Below are positions 43,988-51,997 of a DNA stretch of 57,154 nucleotides, in pieces. Under the pieces are notes generated by a model. That model saw only the letters and a list, made by a program, of their open reading frames with translations, did no database searches and had not been told where the DNA came from. The DNA comes from Kribbella pittospori. Lineage in GTDB: Bacteria; Actinomycetota; Actinomycetes; Propionibacteriales; Kribbellaceae. The position numbers and the translations under genes were made by a program. The DNA lies in the NCBI RefSeq assembly GCF_004331465.1, contig NZ_SJKB01000029.1, positions 1 to 57,154 of the forward strand, written 5' to 3'. How positions within the stretch are numbered: position 1 is the stretch's first letter; each line of letters opens with the position of its first letter.

Positions 43988-44084
43988 CCCGCTGGCACAC
44001 CGACGACGAAACCGCACGGATCGCCGCCGCGCAGACCAGAACCGACGACCTGCACGACACCTCGTGGTGCGAGAGGGGAGTGGC

Positions 44085-44294
44085 ATGACGACACCGAACA
44101 CGACACCAACCACGTCGCCGAGCACGGCTGCCGCCGAGCTGCGCGCGTACTACGGCTGCCGCGACGTAGAGGCGCGCGGCCTGCGGGCGGTGCCCGCCTT
44201 CGACGAGCACGGCCGGCCGACCGGACAGGTCGCGATCGACGCCGACGCGTTCTGCGACTGGCTGGACGACCTCTACCAGGAAGACGGCGACTGA
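44085..44294 (+). CDS. Small acidic hypothetical protein
   Basis: 69 residues from ATG (GAGAGGGGAG upstream). Thr/Pro-rich start, then AAELRAYYGCRDVEARGLRAVPAFDEHGRPTGQVAIDADAF and an acidic end. Likely an operon accessory; family not recognised. Overlaps the next start as TGATG. Confidence 0.6.
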   Translation: MTTPNTTPTTSPSTAAAELRAYYGCRDVEARGLRAVPAFDEHGRPTGQVAIDADAFCDWLDDLYQEDGD

Positions 44295-45046
44295 TGCGCT
44301 ACGACGACGACAAGGACCCCGGCACCGCCGCGCTCGCGGCGGTCGCCGGCCTGGCCCGATCGGTCGAAGCCCTGACCCGGGACGTGGCCGCCATGAAGAC
44401 CGGACTACAGCAAACCGCGTCCAAGACCGCCGTGGCGTCGCTGACCAGGACCGTCACCTCGCTGGGCGACACGGTGGCCTCGTTCGAGGACCTGCTGACG
44501 CGGATCGCGGCCAAGCCCGCCCGCAACACAGGCCACGACGCCAATGACCTCGAGCCGCAGCGGTCATGGCTTCGGCTGCCCGAGCACGACGAGACCGCTG
44601 TGCAGGCGGTGCTCAGTGAGTTGCTGCCGTGGCTGGCCAGCACCTATCTGCGGTACGCGACCGCGCGGGAGACGCTGCCGCCGTGCTGGCTGTGGCACCC
44701 CGAGATCGTCGAGGAACTGCTGTGGCTGATGGACGCCTGGACCAGCGCCTACGAAGGCGACGACGCCTCGAACAAGCTCGTCGGTGACTGGCACGACCGG
44801 CAACGCCCCGGCGTGACCCGCCGCATCGGCGAATACGCCCCGGCCTGCGACGTCCTCGCACACCGCGACACCGCCGGACAGACCGCGGTCACGGTGCCGC
44901 TCGCGGCCGACGCCGACCCGTTCGTCACCTGGTGGGCCACCAGCCGCGACACCTTCGGCCCCGCCCCGACACCCGACCAGATCAAGGCCGGTCGCCGCGG
45001 CGGCCTGACCGCCGTCCCCCACACGACCGCTGGAGGCCACCGATGA
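44294..45046 (+). CDS. DUF4913 family protein
   Basis: 250 residues. An N-terminal helical region (about 10-75) may form a coiled coil. The DUF4913 block is WLASTYLRYATARETLPPCWLWHPEIVEELLWLMDAW and DWHDRQRPGVTRRIGEY. This family is found in actinobacterial plasmids and conjugative elements; function unknown. Overlaps the next gene as ATGA. Confidence 0.75.
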   Translation: MRYDDDKDPGTAALAAVAGLARSVEALTRDVAAMKTGLQQTASKTAVASLTRTVTSLGDTVASFEDLLTRIAAKPARNTGHDANDLEPQRSWLRLPEHDETAVQAVLSELLPWLASTYLRYATARETLPPCWLWHPEIVEELLWLMDAWTSAYEGDDASNKLVGDWHDRQRPGVTRRIGEYAPACDVLAHRDTAGQTAVTVPLAADADPFVTWWATSRDTFGPAPTPDQIKAGRRGGLTAVPHTTAGGHR

Positions 45047-46533
45047 CCCCCCAGATCCCCACCCACACGATCGACCTGCCCAGCTGGGCCGACGCCGGCG
45101 CACTGACATGGCCGACGATCGCCACCGGCCTGGCCGGTCTGCTGATCCTGGGCGGCCTGTTGACCGCGCTGGCCTGGACGATCCGCCGCAGCATCCGCAC
45201 CGTGACGGCCGCGATCACCACCGGACGACTCACGACCCGCCGGGTGCTGATCACGGTGGCCGTCATGGCCGCGCTCGGCGTCGCAGGCATCGGCGGCGCC
45301 CGCTCGTTCACCGCAGTCTCAGTCAAGTTCGACAGCCCACTGGTGCCATTGGTCGCCGACGGCATGATCATCGCCTGCACCGCACTGCGCCTCGCCGCGT
45401 TGACCCGTGGGTGGCGCATCCCGGGCGCCCTGGTCACGACCTATGTGTTCATCGGCGGCACGGTCTGGCTGAACATCGACACCGCCCACGGGATCGCCGA
45501 CGCCCTCGCCCACGCCCTCGCCCCGCTCGCCTACGCCGTCCTGGTCGAGATGCTCGCACACCTCCTGCGCCTGCACCTGCGGCTCGCCCAACCCGCGAAG
45601 CCACGGTTGTCGGCGCTGACCTGGCTGACCTCGCCAGTGATCACGACACGCGTATGGCTGCACCTGTCCAGGACCGGCGCGGACGACCCGGCCACTGCTC
45701 GGGCGCTGGTCCAGCAGGTCGTCCGGATGGCCTCGCGACTGGCGACGCTGTGCCCGAGCCACAAGGCCTGGCCGTTCGACGCGGCCCGCGCGGCGAGGAC
45801 CGCGGCGTTGCAGACGATCCGCGATGGACTGCTGTCGGCCACCGACCTGGCCGCGCTGCTGCCGGCCACCGGTCGGCTCACGCCGGGGGAGTTGCTCGCG
45901 CTGGTTGACTCCGCAGCGCTTGCCCAGCCCAGTTCCCGCGAACCCGAGGGCGTGGTCAGCGACAGGAACGCCGTGCAGTCCTCGGCGACGGCAAATCCAA
46001 CTGGTGAACCGGTATGGGCGGTCGCCTACCTGCTCGGTGCGCTCCGCGCCACATCAACCGGTGCACCAGTGCAGCCCGCAAGCCGCACCGCACCACCCGC
46101 ACCAGTGCACCAACCGGCCCGCACTGGCACCCCGGACAGTGCACCCGCACCAGTGCACCCGCCGCACCGCACCACCACCCGGACCGAGACGGCGTCTGCC
46201 CACGGCAGTGACGAGCGCACCGACGACGAACTCCTGGCCCTGGTGCGCCACCACTCCGCGACCGAGCACGGCGGGCGCCCGATCAGCCAGCGCGCGATCC
46301 GCCGCGTGACCGGCGCCGGAACTCCACGCGCCCGGCGGCTCTCGGAACTGGCCGGGTGGACCGAGCCCACCGACACCCCAGACGACCCGGCCGCCAGGCC
46401 CGAGGTCCGTGGACAGCTCCAACTCGTCACCGAGCCCGGCGACAACACCGACGACAACACCGTCAGCAGCGACAGCGGAACAGACGAAGACAGCACGACA
46501 AACCGCGAACTCGAAACGAGCAGCAACCGATGA
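45043..46533 (+). CDS. DUF2637-type membrane protein with C-terminal HTH
   Basis: 496 residues. Hydrophobic helices lie at about 25-48, 65-85, 100-115, 130-150 and 160-175, the DUF2637 pattern of plasmid-spread-associated proteins. The C-terminal half is Pro/Thr-rich with many APVH-type repeats, then DDELLALVRHHSATEHGGRPISQRAIRRVTGAGTPRARRL, a helix-turn-helix. Probably a membrane-anchored transfer or spread factor. Confidence 0.75.
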   Translation: MTPQIPTHTIDLPSWADAGALTWPTIATGLAGLLILGGLLTALAWTIRRSIRTVTAAITTGRLTTRRVLITVAVMAALGVAGIGGARSFTAVSVKFDSPLVPLVADGMIIACTALRLAALTRGWRIPGALVTTYVFIGGTVWLNIDTAHGIADALAHALAPLAYAVLVEMLAHLLRLHLRLAQPAKPRLSALTWLTSPVITTRVWLHLSRTGADDPATARALVQQVVRMASRLATLCPSHKAWPFDAARAARTAALQTIRDGLLSATDLAALLPATGRLTPGELLALVDSAALAQPSSREPEGVVSDRNAVQSSATANPTGEPVWAVAYLLGALRATSTGAPVQPASRTAPPAPVHQPARTGTPDSAPAPVHPPHRTTTRTETASAHGSDERTDDELLALVRHHSATEHGGRPISQRAIRRVTGAGTPRARRLSELAGWTEPTDTPDDPAARPEVRGQLQLVTEPGDNTDDNTVSSDSGTDEDSTTNRELETSSNR

Positions 46534-46760
46534 CCAAGCCGATGACCACCAGAACAGCAGCCAATCACCAAGACACCAACCGACCCGCAGCGACCATGAA
46601 CCAACCGACGATCCAGCAGCCCCCAGCAGACAGCAGCAAGACCAAAGAACTCAGATCACACCTATGCATCACGATCAAGTGGAGTCCCGACTCCGCTTCG
46701 CGTCGCCGGTTTCACGCGCCCGCTGCGCTGTGTCGGACGGGGGTCACGGCATGGCGGTGA
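46530..46760 (+). CDS. Possible small ORF before the relaxase; region may hold oriT
   Basis: A 76-codon frame starts with ATGA overlap to the DUF2637 stop and ends just inside the relaxase gene. The composition (Gln/Asn/Thr-rich, lower GC) makes it doubtful as a protein. The same DNA carries the palindrome GGAGTCCCGACTCC (46681-46694), 57 bases before the relaxase start, where a nic site would be expected. Confidence 0.35.
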   Translation: MTKPMTTRTAANHQDTNRPAATMNQPTIQQPPADSSKTKELRSHLCITIKWSPDSASRRRFHAPAALCRTGVTAWR

Positions 46761-49700
46761 TCAGCGTTCACAGTGGCCATCGCGCCGACTATTTGACCGG
46801 GGCGGTCGCGGCTGGGCGGGAGAACTACTACACCGGAGCGGTCGCTGCCGGCGAGCCGCCCGGGCGCTGGTTCGGCAAGGGCGCCGAGGCGCTCGGCCTG
46901 TCCGGGGAAGTCGACACGCAAGACATGACCGCGCTGTACGAGCGGTTCATCGACCCGCGCGATGAAGCGTTCCGTGACCCGGCGCGGTGGGACGAGGCCG
47001 AGACGCTCGGCCACACCGGACGCGCCTACAAGAGCGAGGAACAGGTGTTCGCCGATGCATTGGCCAAGGAGCCCGGTGCGGACGCGGAGCGCCGCGCCGA
47101 GCTGCGTGCACTGGCGGGCAAGTCGGTGCGCAAGAACGTCGCGTTTCACGATGCGACGTTCTCGGTGCAGAAGTCGGTGACGGTGCTGCACACGGCGTTC
47201 GAGGCCCAGGAGGTGCAGGCCCGCGGTGCGGTGCAGGCTGCGCGCGGTGCACTTGAGCAGGCGTACCGCACCGGTGATGCTGCGGCGGTGCACCGCTACA
47301 GCCAAGCGGTGCACCGGGCCGAGACCGAGGCCGATTCGTGGGGGCAGTACCGGCAAGCGGTCGAGGATGCGATCTGGGCGGGCAACAACGCCGCCTTGAC
47401 GTATCTGCAAGACAAAGCTGGTTATACCCGCGTCGGGCACTGGGGCGGCGCCGCGGGCCGGTGGGACGACGCGCACGAGTGGACGGTTGCGTCGTTCTTC
47501 CAGCACGACTCACGCGACCACGACCCGCAGCTGCACATCCACAACGCGATCCTGAACCGCGTTCAGGGCAGCGACGGCAAGTGGCGGACCGTCGATGGCG
47601 AGGCGCTGCACCGGTTCCAGCCTGCGGCCGGCGCGGTCGGCGAGCGGGTGATGGAGCACCACCTCTCGAAGGCGCTCGGGGTCTGGTTCGAGATGCGCCC
47701 GGATGGGAAATCGCGGGAGGTCGTTGGGATCGACCAGCCCGTGATGGACCTGTTCTCCTCGCGTCGCAAGGCGATCACGAAGAAGACCGCCGTGCTGGTG
47801 CGCGAGTTCGAGGCCCAGTTCGGGCGCGAGCCGAACAACCTCGAACTGGTGCGGCTGTCGCAGACGGCCACGCTGGCGACCCGCAAGGCCAAGTCTCACG
47901 ATGGCGAGACCGTGGCGGAACGGTTGCAGCGTTGGGATCGGCAGTTGCGCGCCGAGGTCCGCGGGGGACTCGGCGAGGTCGCGCAGAACGTGCTCGCGGC
48001 CACCGGCCGGGCGCCGGTGCCGCACACGTTCAACGAGACCAAGGTGCTCGACACCGCGTTGGCCGAGGTCCAGCGCAAGCAGGCCGAATGGGAGGCCCCG
48101 GACCTGACCCGCGAGATCAGCAACGCGCTGCCCGACGACCTGGGCGACCGAACCCCTGCGGACATCGTGGAGCTGCTCGACAAGCTCACCGAGGAAGGTC
48201 TGCGTAAGGCGGTCGTGCTGGCCGCCGAACGCCCGGGCGAGTCGATGCTGCCCGAGGAGTTGCGGCTGGCCGACGGAACGTCGGCCTACCGGGCACCCGG
48301 CGGGACCCGGTACGCGACCGGCGACCACCTGAACGCCGAGCGGCAGCTGGCCCGCGCCGGCTACGCCCGCGGCGCCGCGCTCGTCCAGCCGCACCTGGCG
48401 AAGGAGTTCTGTCGCCAGATCGCCGACGCAGGACTGGAGCTCGGCACCGATCAGGAGGCGGCGGTGCGGGGCATCCTCGCCTCTGGCGCGAAGGTCGAGA
48501 CCCTGATCGGTCCCGCGGGCACCGGCAAGTCCCGCGTGGTCGGTGCCCTGGCGAAGGCGTGGGAGGACCCCGCGCTGTGGTTCGGGCAGCAGCACCGCAT
48601 GATCGGGCTCGCCGCGTCCCAGGTCGCAACCGAGGTACTGGCCGCGGACGGTGTCACGGCCCGCAACATCACCCGCTGGCTGATGACCCAGCAGAGCATC
48701 GCCGACGGCACCGCCAGCCGCGAGGAGCAGGCGTGGCGGCTGCGCGACGGCGACCTGGTCGTCGTCGACGAGTCCGCAATGGCCGCCACCAGCGACCTCG
48801 CGGCCATCCACCGCCTGTGCGACGACGCGGGCGCCAAACTGCTCCTGGTCGGTGACCACCGCCAGCTCGCCGCGGTCGGTGCCGCCGGCGGCATGGAACT
48901 GGTGGCGTCCGGCGCCCTGACCCACCAGCTCACCGAGACCCGCAGATTCCGCGCCGAGTGGGAAGGCCCCGCGTCGCTGCGGCTGCGCGCCGGCGACCAG
49001 AGCGCGCTGGGGGAGTACCACAAGCAGGGCCGGATCCTCGACGGCGGAACGGTCGAGCGGGCGCAGCGGACAGCGGCCGACGCCTGGCTGGCCGACCACC
49101 TGAACGGCCTGCACTCGCTGCTGATCGTGGACACCAACGACCAAGCGGGCCAGGTCAGTGCCCAGCTGCGCGCCAAACTCGTCGAGTACGGCCGGGTCGA
49201 CGACACCGACACCGTCCTGCTGGCCGCCCAGGGCACCCATGCCGGCGCGGGTGACCTGGTGCAGGCCCGACGCAACGACTGGGGACTCGCCAAGTACAAG
49301 GGCAACCGGCGCGCGGTGTTCAACCGCGACGAGTTCGAGGTGGTCGAGACCCGACCCGACGGCGGCTTGCTGGTCGCGCCGCTGGAGCGCGGCACTCGCC
49401 GCCGGGTGGACGGAGAGACGGTCGAACTGCCCGCCTCCTACGTCCGTGAGCATGTCGCGCTCGGCTACGCCGCGACCGTCCACTCCTCCCAGGGACTCAC
49501 CGTCGACACGGTGCACTCGGTCACGACCCAGAACACCTCGCTCTACGCGCTGTACGTGGCGATGACCCGGGGCCGGGTCGCGAACACGACCCACGTCGTC
49601 ACCCAAGCTGTCGCGGCGACCGCCGAGGTCGGCGAAACCAAGCAGGCCGCCAAGAGGTCACCGCTGGCCGTGCTCGGCGCCGCGTTCGACCTGGACCGGC

Positions 49701-51415
49701 CGCAGATCTCCGCACTCCAAGCCCAGGCCGAGGCCGCCGCCGAAGCAGGCCACCTGCGCACACCGGCCGAGCTGCTCACCGACGGGATCGCCGTCGCGAC
49801 CGCCGGGCGCTGTGCACAGTGGCTCGACGAACTGACCGAACAAGGCCTGCTCACCGACACCCAGCGCGCCAAACTCGCCGCCGAAGACGGCGCCGGAACC
49901 CTCGCGACGCTGCTGCGCCGCGCCGAGCTGGCCGGTCACGACCCGCGCCAGGTACTGACCGACGCGGTCAGTGCCCGGACCTTGACCGACGCGCGCCGAC
50001 TGTCACACGTCCTGCACGACCGGATCACCAAAACCACCCGGCTCGACCCGGCCGGCGACACCCACGCCGCGTGGGTGCCCCAACTCGAGGACCAGGCGTG
50101 GACCAACTACCTGCACCAACTGGCCGCCGAGGCCGACCAGCGGGCCACCGCAGCCGCCGAGCAGCTCGCGCTCGACCCGCCCCGGTGGGCGACCGAGGCG
50201 TTCGGATCCCCGCCGGGCGAGGCCGGGGCGCGCGCTGACTGGGTTGCGCGTGCTGCGGTCGTGGTGGCTCACCGCGAACTCGCCGACGTGACCGCCGACG
50301 ACACAGCGCTTGGACCGGCCCCGAAGCCGGGCCAGGTCGAGGCCTACGCCGCCTGGCGCGCCGCGTGGCGGGCACTCGGGCGCCCCGACACCGACCGCGC
50401 CGAGGTCGAGATGTCGAACGGACAGCTGCGGGTCCGGGTCCGCGCCTACGAACGCGAGCGGGCGTGGGCGCCACCATCGGTCGCCGAAGAGCTCGCCGGC
50501 ACCCGGCAGCAGGCCGACAACCTGCGCCGAACCGCGACGCTGCGCACAGCCGAGGCCGACGCCAGCAGCGACCACGCCACGGCGACAAGACTGCGTGCCG
50601 AAGCCTCCGAGGCCACCGCGCTCGCCCAGGCCCTCGACACCCGCGCGGGCGAGCTCGCGATCACCGACCAGGCCCGCGCCGAGTGGTACGCCCACACCGC
50701 CGCGACCCGCGAGGCGGCCCGCCGCGCCGCCGAGGAACTCAAGGAACGCGAGATCGACAACACCAACGACGGCCACACCGCCGACGAATGGCTGGCCGCC
50801 CACCGCAACCAGGACCGGATCGAGGACGACCACCGCGAGGTCACCGCCGAACACGAACTCGCCGACATCGCGCAACAACGCGAAACCGACCTCACTGCCG
50901 ACCGCACCACCGGCGCCGGACCGGTCGCCGAGCGGGACGAATCCGTCAAAGAGCAGCCAGCCAGACAGGCCGGCGACCCCGAGGCCGCGAGCAGCGAGAC
51001 GGCCGCTGAGACCCTCGTTGCCGACGACAACGACACCAGGTCAAGGACCGACGTCGAAGTTGCTGCTGTCGATCGTGACGTGCTGGAGAGCCAGGCGCCC
51101 GCCGACGTTCGCCAGGTCGCCGCGACCGAGGAACGGATCACTGAAGCCGACACCCCGCGGGTGCCGAGCGCAGACGAGACCGCCGAGGCCGTCCGCCGTG
51201 CACAGCGGGCACTGATCGAGATCCAGCACCGCCGAGCCGACGAAGAACACCAGGCCAACGCCGACGCCGAGGCCCGGGCCGAAGAACTCGCCCGCTGGCA
51301 CACCGACGATGCCACCGCCGAGGAGGTGAAGACCGCCACGGCGGACAAGACGTCACCGGCGCAAGCCGCCGAGGAGTCCGGGCCGGTGATGGAACTCGGT
51401 CGCTACGACGACTGA
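46751..51415 (+). CDS. MobF (TrwC/TraI-type) conjugative relaxase-helicase 2
   Basis: 1554 residues. The N-terminus MAVISVHSGHRADYLTG and ENYYTGAVAAGEPPGRWFG carries candidate tyrosines. The histidine motif is DPQLHIHNAILN (H262, H264). The helicase has GPAGTGKS (K593), VVVDESAMAA, GDHRQLAAVG, AATVHSSQGLTVD and MTRGR. The last ~500 residues are charged, helical and alanine-rich, and end with EELARWHTDDATAEE. It nicks oriT and unwinds DNA for transfer with the coupling protein upstream. ATG 46751 starts the family's conserved residues; the frame upstream is open. Confidence 0.9.
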   Translation: MAVISVHSGHRADYLTGAVAAGRENYYTGAVAAGEPPGRWFGKGAEALGLSGEVDTQDMTALYERFIDPRDEAFRDPARWDEAETLGHTGRAYKSEEQVFADALAKEPGADAERRAELRALAGKSVRKNVAFHDATFSVQKSVTVLHTAFEAQEVQARGAVQAARGALEQAYRTGDAAAVHRYSQAVHRAETEADSWGQYRQAVEDAIWAGNNAALTYLQDKAGYTRVGHWGGAAGRWDDAHEWTVASFFQHDSRDHDPQLHIHNAILNRVQGSDGKWRTVDGEALHRFQPAAGAVGERVMEHHLSKALGVWFEMRPDGKSREVVGIDQPVMDLFSSRRKAITKKTAVLVREFEAQFGREPNNLELVRLSQTATLATRKAKSHDGETVAERLQRWDRQLRAEVRGGLGEVAQNVLAATGRAPVPHTFNETKVLDTALAEVQRKQAEWEAPDLTREISNALPDDLGDRTPADIVELLDKLTEEGLRKAVVLAAERPGESMLPEELRLADGTSAYRAPGGTRYATGDHLNAERQLARAGYARGAALVQPHLAKEFCRQIADAGLELGTDQEAAVRGILASGAKVETLIGPAGTGKSRVVGALAKAWEDPALWFGQQHRMIGLAASQVATEVLAADGVTARNITRWLMTQQSIADGTASREEQAWRLRDGDLVVVDESAMAATSDLAAIHRLCDDAGAKLLLVGDHRQLAAVGAAGGMELVASGALTHQLTETRRFRAEWEGPASLRLRAGDQSALGEYHKQGRILDGGTVERAQRTAADAWLADHLNGLHSLLIVDTNDQAGQVSAQLRAKLVEYGRVDDTDTVLLAAQGTHAGAGDLVQARRNDWGLAKYKGNRRAVFNRDEFEVVETRPDGGLLVAPLERGTRRRVDGETVELPASYVREHVALGYAATVHSSQGLTVDTVHSVTTQNTSLYALYVAMTRGRVANTTHVVTQAVAATAEVGETKQAAKRSPLAVLGAAFDLDRPQISALQAQAEAAAEAGHLRTPAELLTDGIAVATAGRCAQWLDELTEQGLLTDTQRAKLAAEDGAGTLATLLRRAELAGHDPRQVLTDAVSARTLTDARRLSHVLHDRITKTTRLDPAGDTHAAWVPQLEDQAWTNYLHQLAAEADQRATAAAEQLALDPPRWATEAFGSPPGEAGARADWVARAAVVVAHRELADVTADDTALGPAPKPGQVEAYAAWRAAWRALGRPDTDRAEVEMSNGQLRVRVRAYERERAWAPPSVAEELAGTRQQADNLRRTATLRTAEADASSDHATATRLRAEASEATALAQALDTRAGELAITDQARAEWYAHTAATREAARRAAEELKEREIDNTNDGHTADEWLAAHRNQDRIEDDHREVTAEHELADIAQQRETDLTADRTTGAGPVAERDESVKEQPARQAGDPEAASSETAAETLVADDNDTRSRTDVEVAAVDRDVLESQAPADVRQVAATEERITEADTPRVPSADETAEAVRRAQRALIEIQHRRADEEHQANADAEARAEELARWHTDDATAEEVKTATADKTSPAQAAEESGPVMELGRYDD

Positions 51416-51433
51416 CCGCGTGTAGTCCAGGCT

Positions 51434-51476
51434 CTCCCGCCCCAGGCGGGCGGGAGCCCCCCGGCCTCCGGCCGGG
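51434..51476 (+). terminator. Tandem GC hairpins after the relaxase gene
   Basis: CTCCCGCC (51434-51441) pairs with GGCGGGAG (51449-51456), and CCCGGCC (51460-51466) with GGCCGGG (51470-51476). There is no strong T tract, as is usual for actinobacterial terminators. They lie directly after the relaxase stop. Confidence 0.6.
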
Positions 51477-51524
51477 CAAGGAAAGCCCTTCTGTGGCTGG
51501 GGTTGGTGGGCGGCTAGCGGACCA

Positions 51525-51676
51525 GGTCCCCTCCACCCAAGTCGGTTCCGGCAGTTCTCACCTGGAGGACAAACCGCGTCCACCAGCTGACAACGACCGA
51601 AACCAACTTGGGCGGAGCCTCTGACCCGGCCCGCTGTGCGGCAGTAGCCGGCAGGCCCCAAAGAACGGGGCTGCCG
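51525..51676 (+). ncRNA. Candidate structured RNA or oriT: nested and adjacent hairpins
   Basis: Outer stem CTCCACCCAAGTCGGTT (51531-51547) pairs with 51601-51617 at 15 of 17 positions, and can be lengthened by GGTC (51525-51528) with GACC (51623-51626). Inside it CTGGAGGAC (51562-51570) pairs with GTCCACCAG (51578-51586), 8 of 9. A third hairpin follows (51649-51659 with 51667-51676). The region is non-coding. Whether it acts as RNA, leader or DNA element is unknown. Confidence 0.45.
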
Positions 51677-51714
51677 CCAACACAAGCCCACCAGCGACCA
51701 GGGAGCCACCACAG

Positions 51715-51912
51715 ATGCCAGACACCAGCGTCCGCGCAAGCGCCGAGCACCGCGACACCACACCGATCGACCAGCCCTACCGCGACGGCATGTTCATCAG
51801 CACCTGCGGCTGCGGCGCCGACTTCCTCGGCCGCGACGGAGACGAAGCCGACTACCTCCTGGTCGAGCACATCCACGCCGCCACCGACAGCACTGCCGAC
51901 ATCGCGAACTGA
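51715..51912 (+). CDS. Small hypothetical protein with CxCG motif
   Basis: 65 residues: DGMFISTCGCGADFLGRDGDEADYLLVEHIHAATD. The CGCG pair with nearby histidines could bind metal. Such small proteins are frequent beside phage-like methyltransferases. GGGAG precedes the ATG. It is the first of a short run of replication and modification genes. Confidence 0.55.
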   Translation: MPDTSVRASAEHRDTTPIDQPYRDGMFISTCGCGADFLGRDGDEADYLLVEHIHAATDSTADIAN

Positions 51913-51922
51913 TCACCGAGCT

Positions 51923-51968
51923 CGGGGAGGGCCGTGGTGAAGGACCACGCACCCACGGCGCCTCCCCG
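51923..51968 (+). promoter_or_regulatory. Switch-like hairpin upstream of the methyltransferase
   Basis: Two exclusive pairings use the same bases. Long form: CGGGGAGG-GCCGTGG (51923-51937) with CCACGGC (51953-51959) and CCTCCCCG (51961-51968), 15 pairs with one bulge. Short form: CGTGGT (51933-51938) with ACCACG (51944-51949). It lies 29 bases before the methyltransferase ATG and could work as terminator or attenuator. Confidence 0.5.
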
Positions 51969-51997
51969 CACCAACCACGAGAAGGGTTGAGACACCG

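Noticed and set aside
42224..44125. A 633-codon minus-strand open frame opposite the coupling protein
   Set aside because: Low-complexity Arg/Ser/Pro composition and no family; the plus-strand genes have clear motifs and ATGA overlaps.
47510..49606. A 698-codon open frame on the minus strand opposite relaxase 2
   Set aside because: It mirrors codon structure of the relaxase, has no recognisable motif, and the plus strand carries full helicase motifs. High GC makes such antisense frames common.
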